64,000 nt of DNA from Parabacteroides sp. PH5-46 (GTDB lineage: Bacteria > Bacteroidota > Bacteroidia > Bacteroidales > Tannerellaceae): the NCBI RefSeq assembly GCF_029892785.1, contig NZ_JARXXA010000001.1, positions 372,001 through 436,000 on the forward strand. Direction: 5' to 3'. The stretch's first letter is position 1. Each line of letters begins with the position of its first letter. The position numbers and the translations under genes are program-made. This document shows, one piece after another, positions 1-9,184 of this stretch. The notes beneath the pieces are model-generated. The model saw only the letters and a list, made by a program, of their open reading frames with translations. It was not told the origin of the DNA and did not search any database.

Positions 1-1
1 A

Positions 2-445
2 GAAGGCTTGTCTATTGCCAAATTTACGAATATTAGGGCTGATGGCAATGCGTCTAGTGACCCTAAATACACAGATATGGATATCCCGTTCTTCCGCCTG
101 GCAGAAGCCTATCTCACCTATGCCGAAGCGGTTTTACGCTCAGGAGGCGATACTGGTAGTGCTCTCGGTGCCATCAATGCCCTTCGTACACGCGCCCATG
201 CTTCACAACTGGCATCTATTTCGTTAGACAATATATTAGATGAAAAATCCCGTGAATTTTATGCCGAAGGGCATCGTAGAACCGACCTGATCCGTTATGG
301 ATACTTTACAGGTGCAGGTTATTTGTGGGACTGGAAAGGTGGTTCGGCACAAGGTACAAGCGTTAGCTCTATCTATAATCTCTGTCCGATACCGGCTTCT
401 GATATGAATGCGAATGAAAAGCTGGTTCAAAACCCAGGTTATTAA
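2..445 (+). CDS. SusD/RagB family lipoprotein, C-terminal part (5' truncated by the window)
   Basis: The reading frame is open from the window edge and ends at TAA 443-445. The visible 147 residues look like the C-terminal part of a SusD/RagB outer-membrane lipoprotein: a helix with FFRLAEAYLTYAEAVLR, the ALGAINALRTRAHA repeat helix, and an ending with the family-typical RRTDLIRYGYF and CPIPASDMNANEKLVQNPGY. SusD proteins bind glycan at the cell surface and cap the SusC TonB-dependent transporter. The next two genes are SusE- and SusF-like and an amylase follows, so the substrate is probably starch or a related alpha-glucan. The N-terminus and lipobox lie outside the window. The family call is secure; the substrate is inferred from neighbours. 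Confidence 0.93.
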   Translation, partial: EGLSIAKFTNIRADGNASSDPKYTDMDIPFFRLAEAYLTYAEAVLRSGGDTGSALGAINALRTRAHASQLASISLDNILDEKSREFYAEGHRRTDLIRYGYFTGAGYLWDWKGGSAQGTSVSSIYNLCPIPASDMNANEKLVQNPGY

Positions 446-464
446 TCTTAAAAAGAATTGAACA

Positions 465-1670
465 ATGAAAAAGATACTAAGTTTCATTATCATACTGGCC
501 GGTATTCTTCCATTCATAGCCTGTGAAGACGACCGGGACTCCAATCCGACGTACACACAGCCAACCTCTTTTGTGTTGAATACACCGGGATTAGCAACAG
601 CTTCTTACGATTTGAGAAATGCAAAGACAGTTGTTCTTACCTGTACGCAACCGGACTATGGTTTTACAGCTGCCACGACCTATAGCGTAGAAATTTCGCT
701 TAACGATACATGGACAGGCGAAACAGAAGATGTAGCAGCTACCTATATGGCTCTTACGGACAATTACACACAAGCCAAGCTGGAAGTTAGCGCTGAAGAA
801 ATAGACAAGGTAATTGTACAGCTATCCAAGTGGAGCAGCGAAGGCGATGCACCGGACTCAGATATGAATATCTTTGTTCGCCTGAAAGCAACAGCAGATG
901 CTTCTTTGCCGGCTATTTATTCCAACTCTGTAAAGCTAACGGTTCTGCCCTATTATATTGAATTGAAAGACGCTGCTCCTAGCTTCTTCTTCCTGATTGG
1001 TAACTATGTAGGAGGTTGGGATACCAATATGAAAGATGTTGGAACATCATTAATCCCTATGAGCCTTGTCAGCAATTACGAATATGACAAGAAGACAGGT
1101 GTTGGTAAATTCACTTATACAGAGTATTTTGAAGCAGCCACAAGCAACAATGGATTCAAACTGATCGGCATGATTGATGGTGCAATAAGCTGGAACGAAC
1201 AATGGGGTAATGGCGAAGACGGTGACCTGCCGGGCAACACCGACTTGCAGCACTTACACAACGAAGGAGGCAACCCGGGACACTTGGGCGTATCCGAATC
1301 CGGATGGTACAAGATAGACGTAGATGATGTAGCAAAAACATTGGCATTTACCAAATTAGTAGATGAACCTAAGGCATACAGCTCCATTCAGTTACTGGGT
1401 GACTTCAGCGGATGGGAAGAAAACGCAGTAGACATGATCAATATCGCTAATACAACTCATAGCTGGACTGCTACCGTTACATTCGACACGGAAGGTACTG
1501 TTAAGTTCAGAGCCAATGCAGGCTGGGATACCAACTGGGGGAACAATGACGGCAAATTTCCATTTGCTCTTGGCGACCCAGGAGGCGACAATATACCGGT
1601 ACAACCTGGAACATACATTGTTACATTCAACGATATAGAAGGTAGTTACGCATTCTTTATCCAGGAATAA
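465..1670 (+). CDS. SusE-like outer-membrane starch-binding lipoprotein
   Basis: This 401-residue protein starts with a lipoprotein signal peptide whose lipobox Cys is residue 20 (ILPFIAC), followed by an acidic stretch (EDDRD) typical of Bacteroidota surface lipoproteins. An Ig-like SusE N-terminal domain is followed by two carbohydrate-binding beta-sandwich repeats, seen as FFFLIGNYVGGWD near residue 170 and IQLLGDFSGWE near residue 307. Each is rich in Trp/Gly and carries a K/R-F-R-A-N-type strand. It begins 19 bp after the SusD stop and 29 bp before the SusF-like gene, so it is in one operon. SusE proteins bind starch at the surface and have no catalytic activity. Confidence 0.88.
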   Translation: MKKILSFIIILAGILPFIACEDDRDSNPTYTQPTSFVLNTPGLATASYDLRNAKTVVLTCTQPDYGFTAATTYSVEISLNDTWTGETEDVAATYMALTDNYTQAKLEVSAEEIDKVIVQLSKWSSEGDAPDSDMNIFVRLKATADASLPAIYSNSVKLTVLPYYIELKDAAPSFFFLIGNYVGGWDTNMKDVGTSLIPMSLVSNYEYDKKTGVGKFTYTEYFEAATSNNGFKLIGMIDGAISWNEQWGNGEDGDLPGNTDLQHLHNEGGNPGHLGVSESGWYKIDVDDVAKTLAFTKLVDEPKAYSSIQLLGDFSGWEENAVDMINIANTTHSWTATVTFDTEGTVKFRANAGWDTNWGNNDGKFPFALGDPGGDNIPVQPGTYIVTFNDIEGSYAFFIQE

Positions 1671-1699
1671 CAGAAGGTTAATCTTAAAATGAAAATCAA

Positions 1700-3106
1700 A
1701 TGAAAAAGTTATCATTATATTTTATATTGCTCCTCATAATCACAGGCTTTTCAGCCTGTGACGAGGATTTCAACAAAGATATTGCCGATCCGCAAACGAA
1801 TGAGCCCGAAACGGCAATGGATGTAAACTTCCAGATAGCCAACCTCGAGGCGGCATACGACTTGAATGGCATTACTGAGGATCGCTTTAGTATCCTGAAA
1901 AGCTCGTCTTCCCCTGCAGTAGAGGAAGGGGCTGCCGTTAGCTATGAACTTCATTTCTCCCCAACAGAAGATGGTGCAGGAAAGATGATGGCTGTCAGCG
2001 AATTATCAAACGGTAATTTTACAGTAGATACAAAGGACATCCAGACTATCATTGAGAAAATGTTCGACAAACGCCCTGTAGCAAGAGAAATCTTTGTAAA
2101 AGCGATCTCACGCATACAACCGGGAGACGGACAGGTAGTATTGGTTCAATCCAATCAACTGAAAGTGACTTTAACTCCCAAATCTTCGGTTATCGAGTCG
2201 GCTTATTACCTGATTGGTGACATGAATGGTTGGAACCCTGAAAATGTAACCAAATTCGGCCATAGCGGAAACGATGTGTATGAAGATCCGATATTCTCAA
2301 TCTTACTGGAAGTAGGAGCTAATACCTACTTTAAAATAGCTCCGCAAAGCGCTGTAGACGCATTGGCGGCAGGAGGTGATTTCTGGGGTGCCGTAATAGG
2401 AACAGCTATCGACGGAGACGCATCCCTGACAGGAGGCATCGTTACAGAGAACGCGCAAGCGATGAAGATAGAGAGTGCAGGCTACGTGCGGATAACACTG
2501 AACATGGAAGAGTACACCTACACCATCGAGCCTATCAGCTTCAATCCGAATCTGTATGTACCGGGTAATCACCAAAGCTGGAATCCAGCTACGGCTCCTA
2601 CCCTCTACACCGAGAAAATGGATATGGTGTACGAAGGCTTTGTGTATCTGGATGGTGAGTATAAATTTACATCGGAACCCAACTGGGACAATACAAATTA
2701 CGGTAAGGGAGACGCAGGCAAACTCAGTACAGACGGAGGAGCTGGAAACCTTAGCGCAGAAGCAGGTTTCTACTACCTGAAAGCCGACCTGAACCTGCTG
2801 ACCTATCAGCAAACAAAAACCGATTGGGGACTCATCGGAAGCGCTACGCCGGGCGGATGGGATAGCAGCACACCGATGACATACGACAGGGATACGAATA
2901 CCTGGAGTGTGAAGGTAGCCATGACAGGCGGTGACGAATTCAAATTCCGTGCCAACGATGCCTGGGATATCAACATGGGAGGAAGCCCTGACAAGCTGGT
3001 ATCCAACGGAGGCAACATCAAAGTAGATGCTTCGGGAACCTATCTGGTGAGCCTGAAACTCTTAAACCCGATGGCAGGATACACCTGTACGATCGTTAAG
3101 CAATAA
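1700..3106 (+). CDS. SusF-like outer-membrane starch-binding lipoprotein
   Basis: A 468-residue lipoprotein with lipobox Cys at residue 20 (ITGFSAC) and an acidic DEDFN start. After a SusE/SusF-type N-terminal domain there are three tandem starch-binding modules, recognisable by YYLIGDMNGWNPE (near 172), LYVPGNHQSWNPA (near 285) and WGLIGSATPGGWD (near 375). The third module repeats the FKFRANDAWD strand also found in the preceding SusE-like protein. Having one more module than SusE fits the usual SusE/SusF relationship. It is the last gene before a strong terminator hairpin at 3124-3167, which separates it from the amylase. Confidence 0.88.
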   Translation: MKKLSLYFILLLIITGFSACDEDFNKDIADPQTNEPETAMDVNFQIANLEAAYDLNGITEDRFSILKSSSSPAVEEGAAVSYELHFSPTEDGAGKMMAVSELSNGNFTVDTKDIQTIIEKMFDKRPVAREIFVKAISRIQPGDGQVVLVQSNQLKVTLTPKSSVIESAYYLIGDMNGWNPENVTKFGHSGNDVYEDPIFSILLEVGANTYFKIAPQSAVDALAAGGDFWGAVIGTAIDGDASLTGGIVTENAQAMKIESAGYVRITLNMEEYTYTIEPISFNPNLYVPGNHQSWNPATAPTLYTEKMDMVYEGFVYLDGEYKFTSEPNWDNTNYGKGDAGKLSTDGGAGNLSAEAGFYYLKADLNLLTYQQTKTDWGLIGSATPGGWDSSTPMTYDRDTNTWSVKVAMTGGDEFKFRANDAWDINMGGSPDKLVSNGGNIKVDASGTYLVSLKLLNPMAGYTCTIVKQ

Positions 3107-3123
3107 TATATTTATTATACAAT

Positions 3124-3167
3124 ACTAAGACACAGAGAAGAAAACACTCTGTGTCTTAGTGTTTTTT
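3124..3167 (+). terminator. Intrinsic terminator between the SusF-like gene and the amylase
   Basis: Arms ACTAAGACACAGAG (3124-3137) and CTCTGTGTCTTAGT (3147-3160) are perfect complements with a 9-nt loop, followed by GTTTTTT. It lies 18 bp after the SusF-like stop and ends only about 14 bp before the amylase ATG. The amylase therefore depends on read-through or on a promoter hidden in the hairpin region. Confidence 0.85.
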
Positions 3168-3180
3168 ATTCAAATTTACC

Positions 3181-5658
3181 ATGAAAAAAGTCTTATTCTT
3201 ACTGTTCTTCCTGCCTTACATACTCCAGGCTCAGCTTATTACTACACAGCCGGAAGTACTTACGGAAAATAAAAAAGCTACGATTATCTTTAATGCAGCC
3301 GAAGGGAATAAAGGCTTGATTGATTTTACAGGAGACGTATATGCCCATACCGGAGTAATTACGGATAAAAGTACCTCCGGTGGCGATTGGAAATATGGTC
3401 CCTCCAAATGGGGCGACAACAGCAGCAAATATAAACTCACATCCTTGGGTAATAATCTGTGGCAATTAGATTTAACCCCCAATATACGAAACTATTATGG
3501 TGTACCGGAAGGAGAAACCATCCTGAAATTAGCCTTTGTATTCAGAAGCGCTGACACCTTTAAAGAAGGAAAAGATACAGGAAACGGAGATATCTTCATT
3601 ACGCTCAACGAGAGTAGCTTTACACCAACTCAACCCATTGTAAAACAACGCCCTGCCAACCTAACAGACGGTATAAATTACATTGACAACCAAAGCGCCA
3701 CACTCCTCCTTTACGCTCCGGGAAAGAAGCATGTTCACTTGATGGGCGATTTCAACGACTGGAAGAAAGACAACACGTATCAACTATATAAAGACGGCGA
3801 TTACTGGTGGTTTACACTGAATGGCCTGGAAAAAGGAAAGGAATATGGCTTTCAATACCTGATAGACAACGACTTCAAGATAGCCGATGCCTATACCGAA
3901 AAGATATTAGACCCTAACTATGACAAGGATATTCCGGCAACCACCTACCCTGCTCTGCAGGCTTATCCGCTTCAGACGGAAGGGATTGTTTCTATCCTGA
4001 AAACAGGCAAGCAAGCCTATAACTGGCAAACGAAAAGCTACTCCGTAGCTCCCAAAGAAGACTTGGTAATCTACGAACTGCTGATACGCGATTTCACCAA
4101 AGAAGGTACTATCAAAGCAGCACAGGCAAAGCTGGACTACCTGCAAGCATTAGGGGTAAATGCCATCGAACTGATGCCTATCCAGGAGTTTGACGGGAAC
4201 GACAGTTGGGGCTACAATCCCTGCTTCTTCTTTGCGGCAGACAAGGCCTACGGCACACCGGATGATTATAAAGCCTTTATAGACGAGGCACACAAGCGCG
4301 GAATAGCTGTTTTACTGGATGTTGTGTTCAATCATGCTACCGGACAGCACCCCTTTGCCCGCCTGTATTGGGAGGATAACGCTCCGGCAACTGACAACCC
4401 CTGGTTCAACCGCTCGGCGCCGCATCCTTACAATGTTTTCAACGATTTCAATCACGAATACACCGGTACGCGTGCCTTCTTCAAGCGGGTATTGACGCAT
4501 TGGATCAATGAATACAAGATAGACGGTTTCCGATTCGACCTGACTAAAGGTTTCACACAGAAGCAATCCACAGAGTCTACAGCCGGGAACTACGATGCTT
4601 CACGCATCGCCATCCTGAAGGACTATAACAGCCATATAAAATCTGTAAAGCCTGATACTTACGTGATTCTCGAACATTTTTGCGAGAACAAAGAAGAGAA
4701 AGAGCTGGCCGAAGCTGGCATGATGCTGTGGAACAATGTAAACCACGCCTATTCGCAAAGCCTGATGGGCTGGAAAGAGCAGAGCGACTTAACGTCAGGT
4801 AGTTATACCTACAGAGGCTGGACTATCCCCGCCTTAATCACATACGCCGAAAGCCACGACGAAGAACGCTTGGTCTATCGCGCGAAAACCTGGGGTAATT
4901 GGAGTATGAAAGACGACAAAGCCTTGCAAATGAAGCGCTCGGCGCTGGATGCCGCCTTCCTGTTCTGCACCCCGGGACCCAAAATGATCTGGCAATTTGG
5001 CGAACTGGGCTATGATATCTCTATCGACTATAACGGCCGAACCGGCAAAAAGCCCGTCCACTGGGAGTATTACGATGATACAGAGCGGAAAAAGCTATAC
5101 GAAACCTATAGCGCCTTGCTGAAGTTTCGCGCCGAAAACGCCTCCCTGTTCTCAGCACCCGTTTCGGTAGATATGCAAACAGCCATAGCCAACTGGAGCG
5201 GCGGACGCGCCATTCGCCTGAAAAGCACAGATAAAGAGTTGGTCTTGCTGGGCAACTTTATAGAGTCAAGCATTGATATACCTGCCGGATTCACCTCTAC
5301 GGGCACCTGGGAAGAGTTGTTTACAGGCGAATCCCTTAACATAACGGAGGCAAACAAGAATAGCGCGATAACACTTGCCCCCCACTCTTTCAAGCTGTTT
5401 ACGCCAAAGAACTTGACAGCCAACGAAAGTGTAGCAGCTGAGCGCTCTGTACAGGTATATTATGATAAGAGCAGTAGCCAAATTCGGGTCAATAGCCCGC
5501 ATCCCGTTGAGCAGCTAAGTATCTATAATATAAGTGGTACATTGGTGAAAAAATGGAAAGCCGTTTCTACATATAGCGTTTTAGACCTTCCTTCAGGAAT
5601 GTACATTGTTGAAACACAGGTATTAGGCTCGCGATATTACGACAAGTTTATCCGATGA
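3181..5658 (+). CDS. Secreted GH13 alpha-amylase with T9SS type A sorting domain
   Basis: This 825-residue enzyme has a cleavable signal peptide (LPYILQAQ). A DUF4961-like N-terminal domain (about 20-145) and a CBM48-like E-set domain (about 165-250, VHLMGDFNDWKKD) follow. The GH13 barrel spans about 290-640, with region I DVVFNH, nucleophile D453 in GFRFDLTK, acid/base E498 in VILEHF and transition-state Asp D560 in ESHDEER. After the barrel comes a short beta domain, then about 65 residues typical of a type IX secretion type A sorting domain (LSIYNISGTLVKKW, LPSGMYIVE). The protein is thus predicted to be exported by T9SS rather than anchored as a SusG-like lipoprotein. It probably cuts alpha-1,4-glucans for the adjacent SusDEF set; the exact specificity (amylase or neopullulanase) cannot be read from the sequence. 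Confidence 0.93.
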   Translation: MKKVLFLLFFLPYILQAQLITTQPEVLTENKKATIIFNAAEGNKGLIDFTGDVYAHTGVITDKSTSGGDWKYGPSKWGDNSSKYKLTSLGNNLWQLDLTPNIRNYYGVPEGETILKLAFVFRSADTFKEGKDTGNGDIFITLNESSFTPTQPIVKQRPANLTDGINYIDNQSATLLLYAPGKKHVHLMGDFNDWKKDNTYQLYKDGDYWWFTLNGLEKGKEYGFQYLIDNDFKIADAYTEKILDPNYDKDIPATTYPALQAYPLQTEGIVSILKTGKQAYNWQTKSYSVAPKEDLVIYELLIRDFTKEGTIKAAQAKLDYLQALGVNAIELMPIQEFDGNDSWGYNPCFFFAADKAYGTPDDYKAFIDEAHKRGIAVLLDVVFNHATGQHPFARLYWEDNAPATDNPWFNRSAPHPYNVFNDFNHEYTGTRAFFKRVLTHWINEYKIDGFRFDLTKGFTQKQSTESTAGNYDASRIAILKDYNSHIKSVKPDTYVILEHFCENKEEKELAEAGMMLWNNVNHAYSQSLMGWKEQSDLTSGSYTYRGWTIPALITYAESHDEERLVYRAKTWGNWSMKDDKALQMKRSALDAAFLFCTPGPKMIWQFGELGYDISIDYNGRTGKKPVHWEYYDDTERKKLYETYSALLKFRAENASLFSAPVSVDMQTAIANWSGGRAIRLKSTDKELVLLGNFIESSIDIPAGFTSTGTWEELFTGESLNITEANKNSAITLAPHSFKLFTPKNLTANESVAAERSVQVYYDKSSSQIRVNSPHPVEQLSIYNISGTLVKKWKAVSTYSVLDLPSGMYIVETQVLGSRYYDKFIR

Positions 5659-5675
5659 CAAGCTGATTTTTTTGG

Positions 5676-5763
5676 TTGCCGACATATGTCAGCAATTCTG
5701 CCGATAATTATCAACAAGCTTGCCGATAATTGTCGGCAGGCTTGTTGATAATTATCGGCAACC
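5676..5763. repeat. Array A: four tandem 22-bp palindromic units
   Basis: Units at 5676-5697, 5698-5719, 5720-5741 and 5742-5763 are each exactly 22 bp. Each is an imperfect palindrome around the consensus TTGCCGATAATTATCGGCAA; the first unit has the core TTGCCGACATATGTCAGCAA. Units 2 and 4 are reverse complements over 21 bp (5699-5719 with 5740-5760), so one large stem with an internal hairpin could also form. The array fills most of the gap between the amylase and the GH20-like gene and could act as a transcription terminator. Confidence 0.85.
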
Positions 5764-5864
5764 AAAAACAAAAAAAAGTTATACTTAAAAGTGAGGATAT
5801 GTGGAATATATTGCTTACTATTGAAGGTTAAATAATCTATTCACTAATCACATTATCCATTATT

Positions 5865-6992
5865 ATGAAACGCTATCTATTCTCTATTCTTTTATTAGTG
5901 AGCAGTTTGAGTACTGCATTAATGGCACAGACCCAAGTAGATAAACTAGACAGTACACTTCCCGTACGCGGACTGGCCATTGCTGCTCCCATGCAGCAGG
6001 ACCTGGATTTGTTTATCAAATTTATCGATAAAGAGCTGGCATCCGGGCATTTTAACCTATTGATTCTGAGGGTTGACTGGAATTATGCTTATGAAAGTCA
6101 CCCGGAACTGAAAGACCCGAATCCGCTGACAAAGCAAGATGTAAAACGAATTGTTGCTACCTGCCGGAAGCATGGAATCCGCCTGGCTCCGCAAATCAAC
6201 CTTCTGGGGCATCAATCCTGGGCAGAGACAACGTATGCTTTGTTGCGTGAATATCCGGAGTTTGACGAAACCCCACATGTTGACACCAAGAATTATACAC
6301 CTTGGCCCAATCCTGACGGTTTATATTGCAAAAGCTATTGTCCGCTACATCCCGGAGTACATAAAATAGTCTTTGCTTTGGTAGATGAGTTGATGGACGT
6401 ATTTGAAACCGATCTGTTCCATGCCGGAATGGACGAAGTATTTTACATTGGCGATGATAAATGCCCTCGTTGCAGCGGACATGACAAGGCGGAATTATAT
6501 GCCGGAGAAATAACCAAAATACAGAATCACCTGACATTAAAAGACCGTAGATTAATGATTTGGGGCGACCGCCTGATAGACGGTAAAACAACCGGAATCG
6601 GCGCTTGGGAAGCTAGTATGAACAACACACACCGGGCAATCGACCTGATTCCGAAAGAAGTATTTATCTGCGACTGGCATTATGAGCGCCCGGACCAGAC
6701 GGCTGTTTACTTTGCCATGAAAGGCTTCGACGTAGCTACCTGCCCCTGGAGAAAACCAGAGATAGCTATGGAGCAATTAGACGATATGCTTCGCTTCCGC
6801 AAACACTCTACTCCTGCGATGACATCACACTTCCAAGGTATAATATCTACTGTATGGTCGGATGCCGGACGCTTCCTGAAAAGCTATTACGACCCGGCTC
6901 TCAGCACACAAACCGTGTCGGATGCCCTGACCGTAAAACGCCTGATCGAAGCTTACAAATCAATGGAGGCCGGAACCTTTTCGCTACCTTGA
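5865..6992 (+). CDS. Secreted glycoside hydrolase family 20-like protein
   Basis: A 375-residue protein with a signal peptide ending LSTALMAQ, so periplasmic or exported. The body is a TIM-barrel like the GH20 catalytic domain but without the usual N-terminal GH20b domain. The Asp-Glu pair that polarises the substrate N-acetyl group and donates the proton is visible as D190-E191 in FHAGMDEVFYIG. The strands INLLGHQSW and WSDAGRF also match the family. GH20 enzymes release terminal beta-linked N-acetylhexosamines, often from host glycans or peptidoglycan. It stands alone, separated from the starch locus by array A, so it need not act on alpha-glucans. The family is likely; the substrate is unknown. 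Confidence 0.8.
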   Translation: MKRYLFSILLLVSSLSTALMAQTQVDKLDSTLPVRGLAIAAPMQQDLDLFIKFIDKELASGHFNLLILRVDWNYAYESHPELKDPNPLTKQDVKRIVATCRKHGIRLAPQINLLGHQSWAETTYALLREYPEFDETPHVDTKNYTPWPNPDGLYCKSYCPLHPGVHKIVFALVDELMDVFETDLFHAGMDEVFYIGDDKCPRCSGHDKAELYAGEITKIQNHLTLKDRRLMIWGDRLIDGKTTGIGAWEASMNNTHRAIDLIPKEVFICDWHYERPDQTAVYFAMKGFDVATCPWRKPEIAMEQLDDMLRFRKHSTPAMTSHFQGIISTVWSDAGRFLKSYYDPALSTQTVSDALTVKRLIEAYKSMEAGTFSLP

Positions 6993-6993
6993 T

Positions 6994-7018
6994 TGTTCAT
7001 TAAATACGAATGAACAAA
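6994..7018. repeat. Short inverted repeat after the GH20-like gene
   Basis: TTGTTCATT (6994-7002) and AATGAACAA (7010-7018) are perfect 9-bp arms with a 7-nt loop just after the stop codon. There is no T-tract, so terminator function is uncertain; it could only stabilise the 3' end. Confidence 0.5.
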
Positions 7019-7034
7019 TTAAGAGTAAAAAAGT

Positions 7035-7634
7035 ATGAAAAATTGGATGAAAGCAATCGAAAATAGGAGATCATATTACAGTATAAACGATAAGAGCCCT
7101 ATTTCTGATAAAGAAATTAAAGAGTTGATAGACTTTGCAGTACTTCATGTACCGTCGGCATTTAATTCGCAAACAGCAAGAGTGGTATTGTTATTAAACG
7201 ATCATCATAAAAAGCTGTGGAATATCGTGAAAGAAGCGCTTAGATCGCATGTGCCGGCAGAGGCCTTTCATGAAACAGAAGCCAAAATAGACAATACTTT
7301 CGGTGCGGGTCATGGCACAGTCCTTTTCTTTGAAGATGAGTCTGTTGTAGAAGGTTTGCAGAAGGCATTCCCCTCCTACAGCCAGAATTTCCCGGTATGG
7401 TCTCAACATACATCGGCCATGCATCAGTTTGCTATCTGGACCTTACTGGAAGCCAATGGTTTCGGTGCCTCTTTGCAACATTACAATCCGCTGATTGACG
7501 CAGAAGTGGCCAAAGCATGGAACATCAATTCCAAATGGAAACTGGTAGCCCAAATGCCCTTCGGAACCCCTGTAAACGAACCCGGACCCAAAGAGTTCCA
7601 GCCACTGGAAAACAGAAGCATCGTTTTTGAGTAA
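7035..7634 (+). CDS. Nitroreductase family protein (FRM2/HBN1-like)
   Basis: A 199-residue flavin oxidoreductase of the nitroreductase superfamily. The N-terminal AIENRRSYYSIND is the usual R-R-S FMN-phosphate contact, HVPSAFNSQTARVVLL is the second FMN-binding segment, and EANGFGASLQHYNP is the C-terminal Gly-rich segment. The length and the A-F-N-S-Q form of the second motif fit the FRM2/HBN1-like subgroup, which occurs in bacteria and yeasts. No signal peptide is present, so it is cytosolic. It converges on menA across a shared terminator. The natural substrate is not known. Confidence 0.85.
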   Translation: MKNWMKAIENRRSYYSINDKSPISDKEIKELIDFAVLHVPSAFNSQTARVVLLLNDHHKKLWNIVKEALRSHVPAEAFHETEAKIDNTFGAGHGTVLFFEDESVVEGLQKAFPSYSQNFPVWSQHTSAMHQFAIWTLLEANGFGASLQHYNPLIDAEVAKAWNINSKWKLVAQMPFGTPVNEPGPKEFQPLENRSIVFE

Positions 7635-7656
7635 TCAGACAAGATTATCTACATAT

Positions 7657-7696
7657 AAATGAGGCTGTTTCAGCATAGACTGAGGCAGCCTCATTA
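7657..7696. terminator. Bidirectional terminator between nitroreductase gene and menA
   Basis: AATGAGGCTG (7658-7667) pairs with CAGCCTCATT (7686-7695) around an 18-nt loop, between two convergent genes. A-rich sequence before and TA-rich sequence after allow use in both directions, although the T-tracts are weak. Confidence 0.65.
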
Positions 7697-7700
7697 TCAT

Positions 7701-8576
7701 TTATCCAACGGGTATTAGTAATAAGGCGATCAGGAGGAGCGTAAAAAGAAGAACGTTTCGGGCAGTGTGTCCGAGGGTTTTGTTTAGCTCGCGTCCCTGA
7801 AGGCGGGATAGTTGCTGCCAGGTACTCCAGAAGAGTAGGAAAAAAGTGGCAAACAGTAGTTCCATCCACCAATTGACTTGTATAAGCAGGGGGAGAATCA
7901 GCAATAGAGCCAGTATGCCATTGGCCAGATAGAATATCTTTCCGAATGTGCGTCCGAATAAGACAATACTGGTGCGTTTTTTGCTGGCTTTGTCTTGCTC
8001 ATAGTCTCTGTAATTGTTTACTATCAGGATATTAATAGATAAAAAACCTACGGACAGAGATAACAGAAATGACAGAAGACTGAAGGATGTAGCCTGCACA
8101 TAATAGGTAAAGCAAACCGGGATTATTCCGTAAAACAGTAAGACACATACATCTCCTAAGCCATTATAAGCCAAAGGAAATGGGTCGGCAGAATAGGCCA
8201 ATACGCAAACAGCAATAGCAATACCTACAAAGATCAGTTCCCAACCGGCATAATAGAGTACTCCCAGGCCACAAACACAAGCCAAACCCAGCATAAGCAG
8301 TGTTCCTTTCAGCATAGCCCGAGGGCTGATCCATCCAGAAGCTACTGCCCGTTCAGGACCTAAGCGGTCTTCTCCGTCGGCACCTTTTTTATAATCAAAA
8401 TAATCGTTAGCCAGGTTGCTGGCTATTTGGGCAAAAAGTGCAACCAAAAGGCAGAGAACAGCCAGCTGCCATTTAAATACCCCGTCACGGTAAGCCAAAG
8501 CGCATCCCAAAAGTACAGGACTAACAGAAGCAGTCAAAGTACGGGGCCTTGCGGCCAAAATCCAGTATCGTATCAT
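7701..8576 (-). CDS. menA: 1,4-dihydroxy-2-naphthoate polyprenyltransferase
   Basis: MenA attaches the polyprenyl tail to dihydroxynaphthoate in menaquinone synthesis at the inner membrane. The protein is very hydrophobic with about eight or nine membrane segments. It has the UbiA-family Asp-rich motif NDYFDYKKGAD and the second motif NNYRDYEQDKAS, plus the N-terminal AARPRTLTASVSPV typical of MenA. I chose the ATG at 8576, which gives 291 residues starting MIRYWIL; an upstream alternative start would add 14 residues that do not resemble the family. It is a single gene facing the nitroreductase. Menaquinone made here is the likely quinone for the NapGH-like module further along. Confidence 0.92.
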   Translation of the reverse strand: MIRYWILAARPRTLTASVSPVLLGCALAYRDGVFKWQLAVLCLLVALFAQIASNLANDYFDYKKGADGEDRLGPERAVASGWISPRAMLKGTLLMLGLACVCGLGVLYYAGWELIFVGIAIAVCVLAYSADPFPLAYNGLGDVCVLLFYGIIPVCFTYYVQATSFSLLSFLLSLSVGFLSINILIVNNYRDYEQDKASKKRTSIVLFGRTFGKIFYLANGILALLLILPLLIQVNWWMELLFATFFLLFWSTWQQLSRLQGRELNKTLGHTARNVLLFTLLLIALLLIPVG

Positions 8577-8660
8577 CGTTTTTTTGTCTTTTAGCCACAA
8601 AAGTAAAACAAATAGCACATTTAATGGTTCTATATAAAGAAAACATGCTATGTTTGCAAC

Positions 8661-9068
8661 ATGAGAAACATTCTTTTCATAACAGGTATATTAGCCCTTT
8701 ACTTATTGTTTACCTCTTATCAACCGGAGGAAACGATAGGAGCAAATCGGACTCTGACGGAACAAGGAGCGGTTATGCAGGAAAAGAATGCCCTGACGGA
8801 TATGCACCATCGGCTGGAAATACTCAGCAATGATCTGAAAAGCCGGAATTTCCTGACCCCCAGAAGGAATGTGCAGACCATCCATTTCAACGTGAATATT
8901 AAGATATTTAAAAACACATTACGAACACTCCAGCTCTTTCGTCTGAAAGAAAAAGAGCAACTGTTTAAAGTGTCTGAGTTTGTTTCTGAATGTCAAACCA
9001 TAAATTATACTGCTCTCCTTTGCCGTAAGGGATATCTCATATATGCCTTGCGGAAAATCATTATTTGA
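8661..9068 (+). CDS. Small exported or membrane-anchored protein of unknown function
   Basis: A 135-residue protein divergent from menA. It begins with one hydrophobic segment (about residues 4-18, ILFITGILALYLLF) that can act as a signal anchor. The rest is basic and helical. I recognise no domain. The start is ATG with a plausible AT-rich leader. It may be a species-specific gene; coding status is likely but not certain. Confidence 0.5.
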   Translation: MRNILFITGILALYLLFTSYQPEETIGANRTLTEQGAVMQEKNALTDMHHRLEILSNDLKSRNFLTPRRNVQTIHFNVNIKIFKNTLRTLQLFRLKEKEQLFKVSEFVSECQTINYTALLCRKGYLIYALRKIII

Positions 9069-9184
9069 TTTTTAATAAACAAGCTTATTAATCTTGTATG
9101 AAAATCCTTGTTTTCGTACAAACGTTGTTGTGCTTAACCCGTACAACCTATTTTACTATGTTATTTATTAAATATCAAATCATT

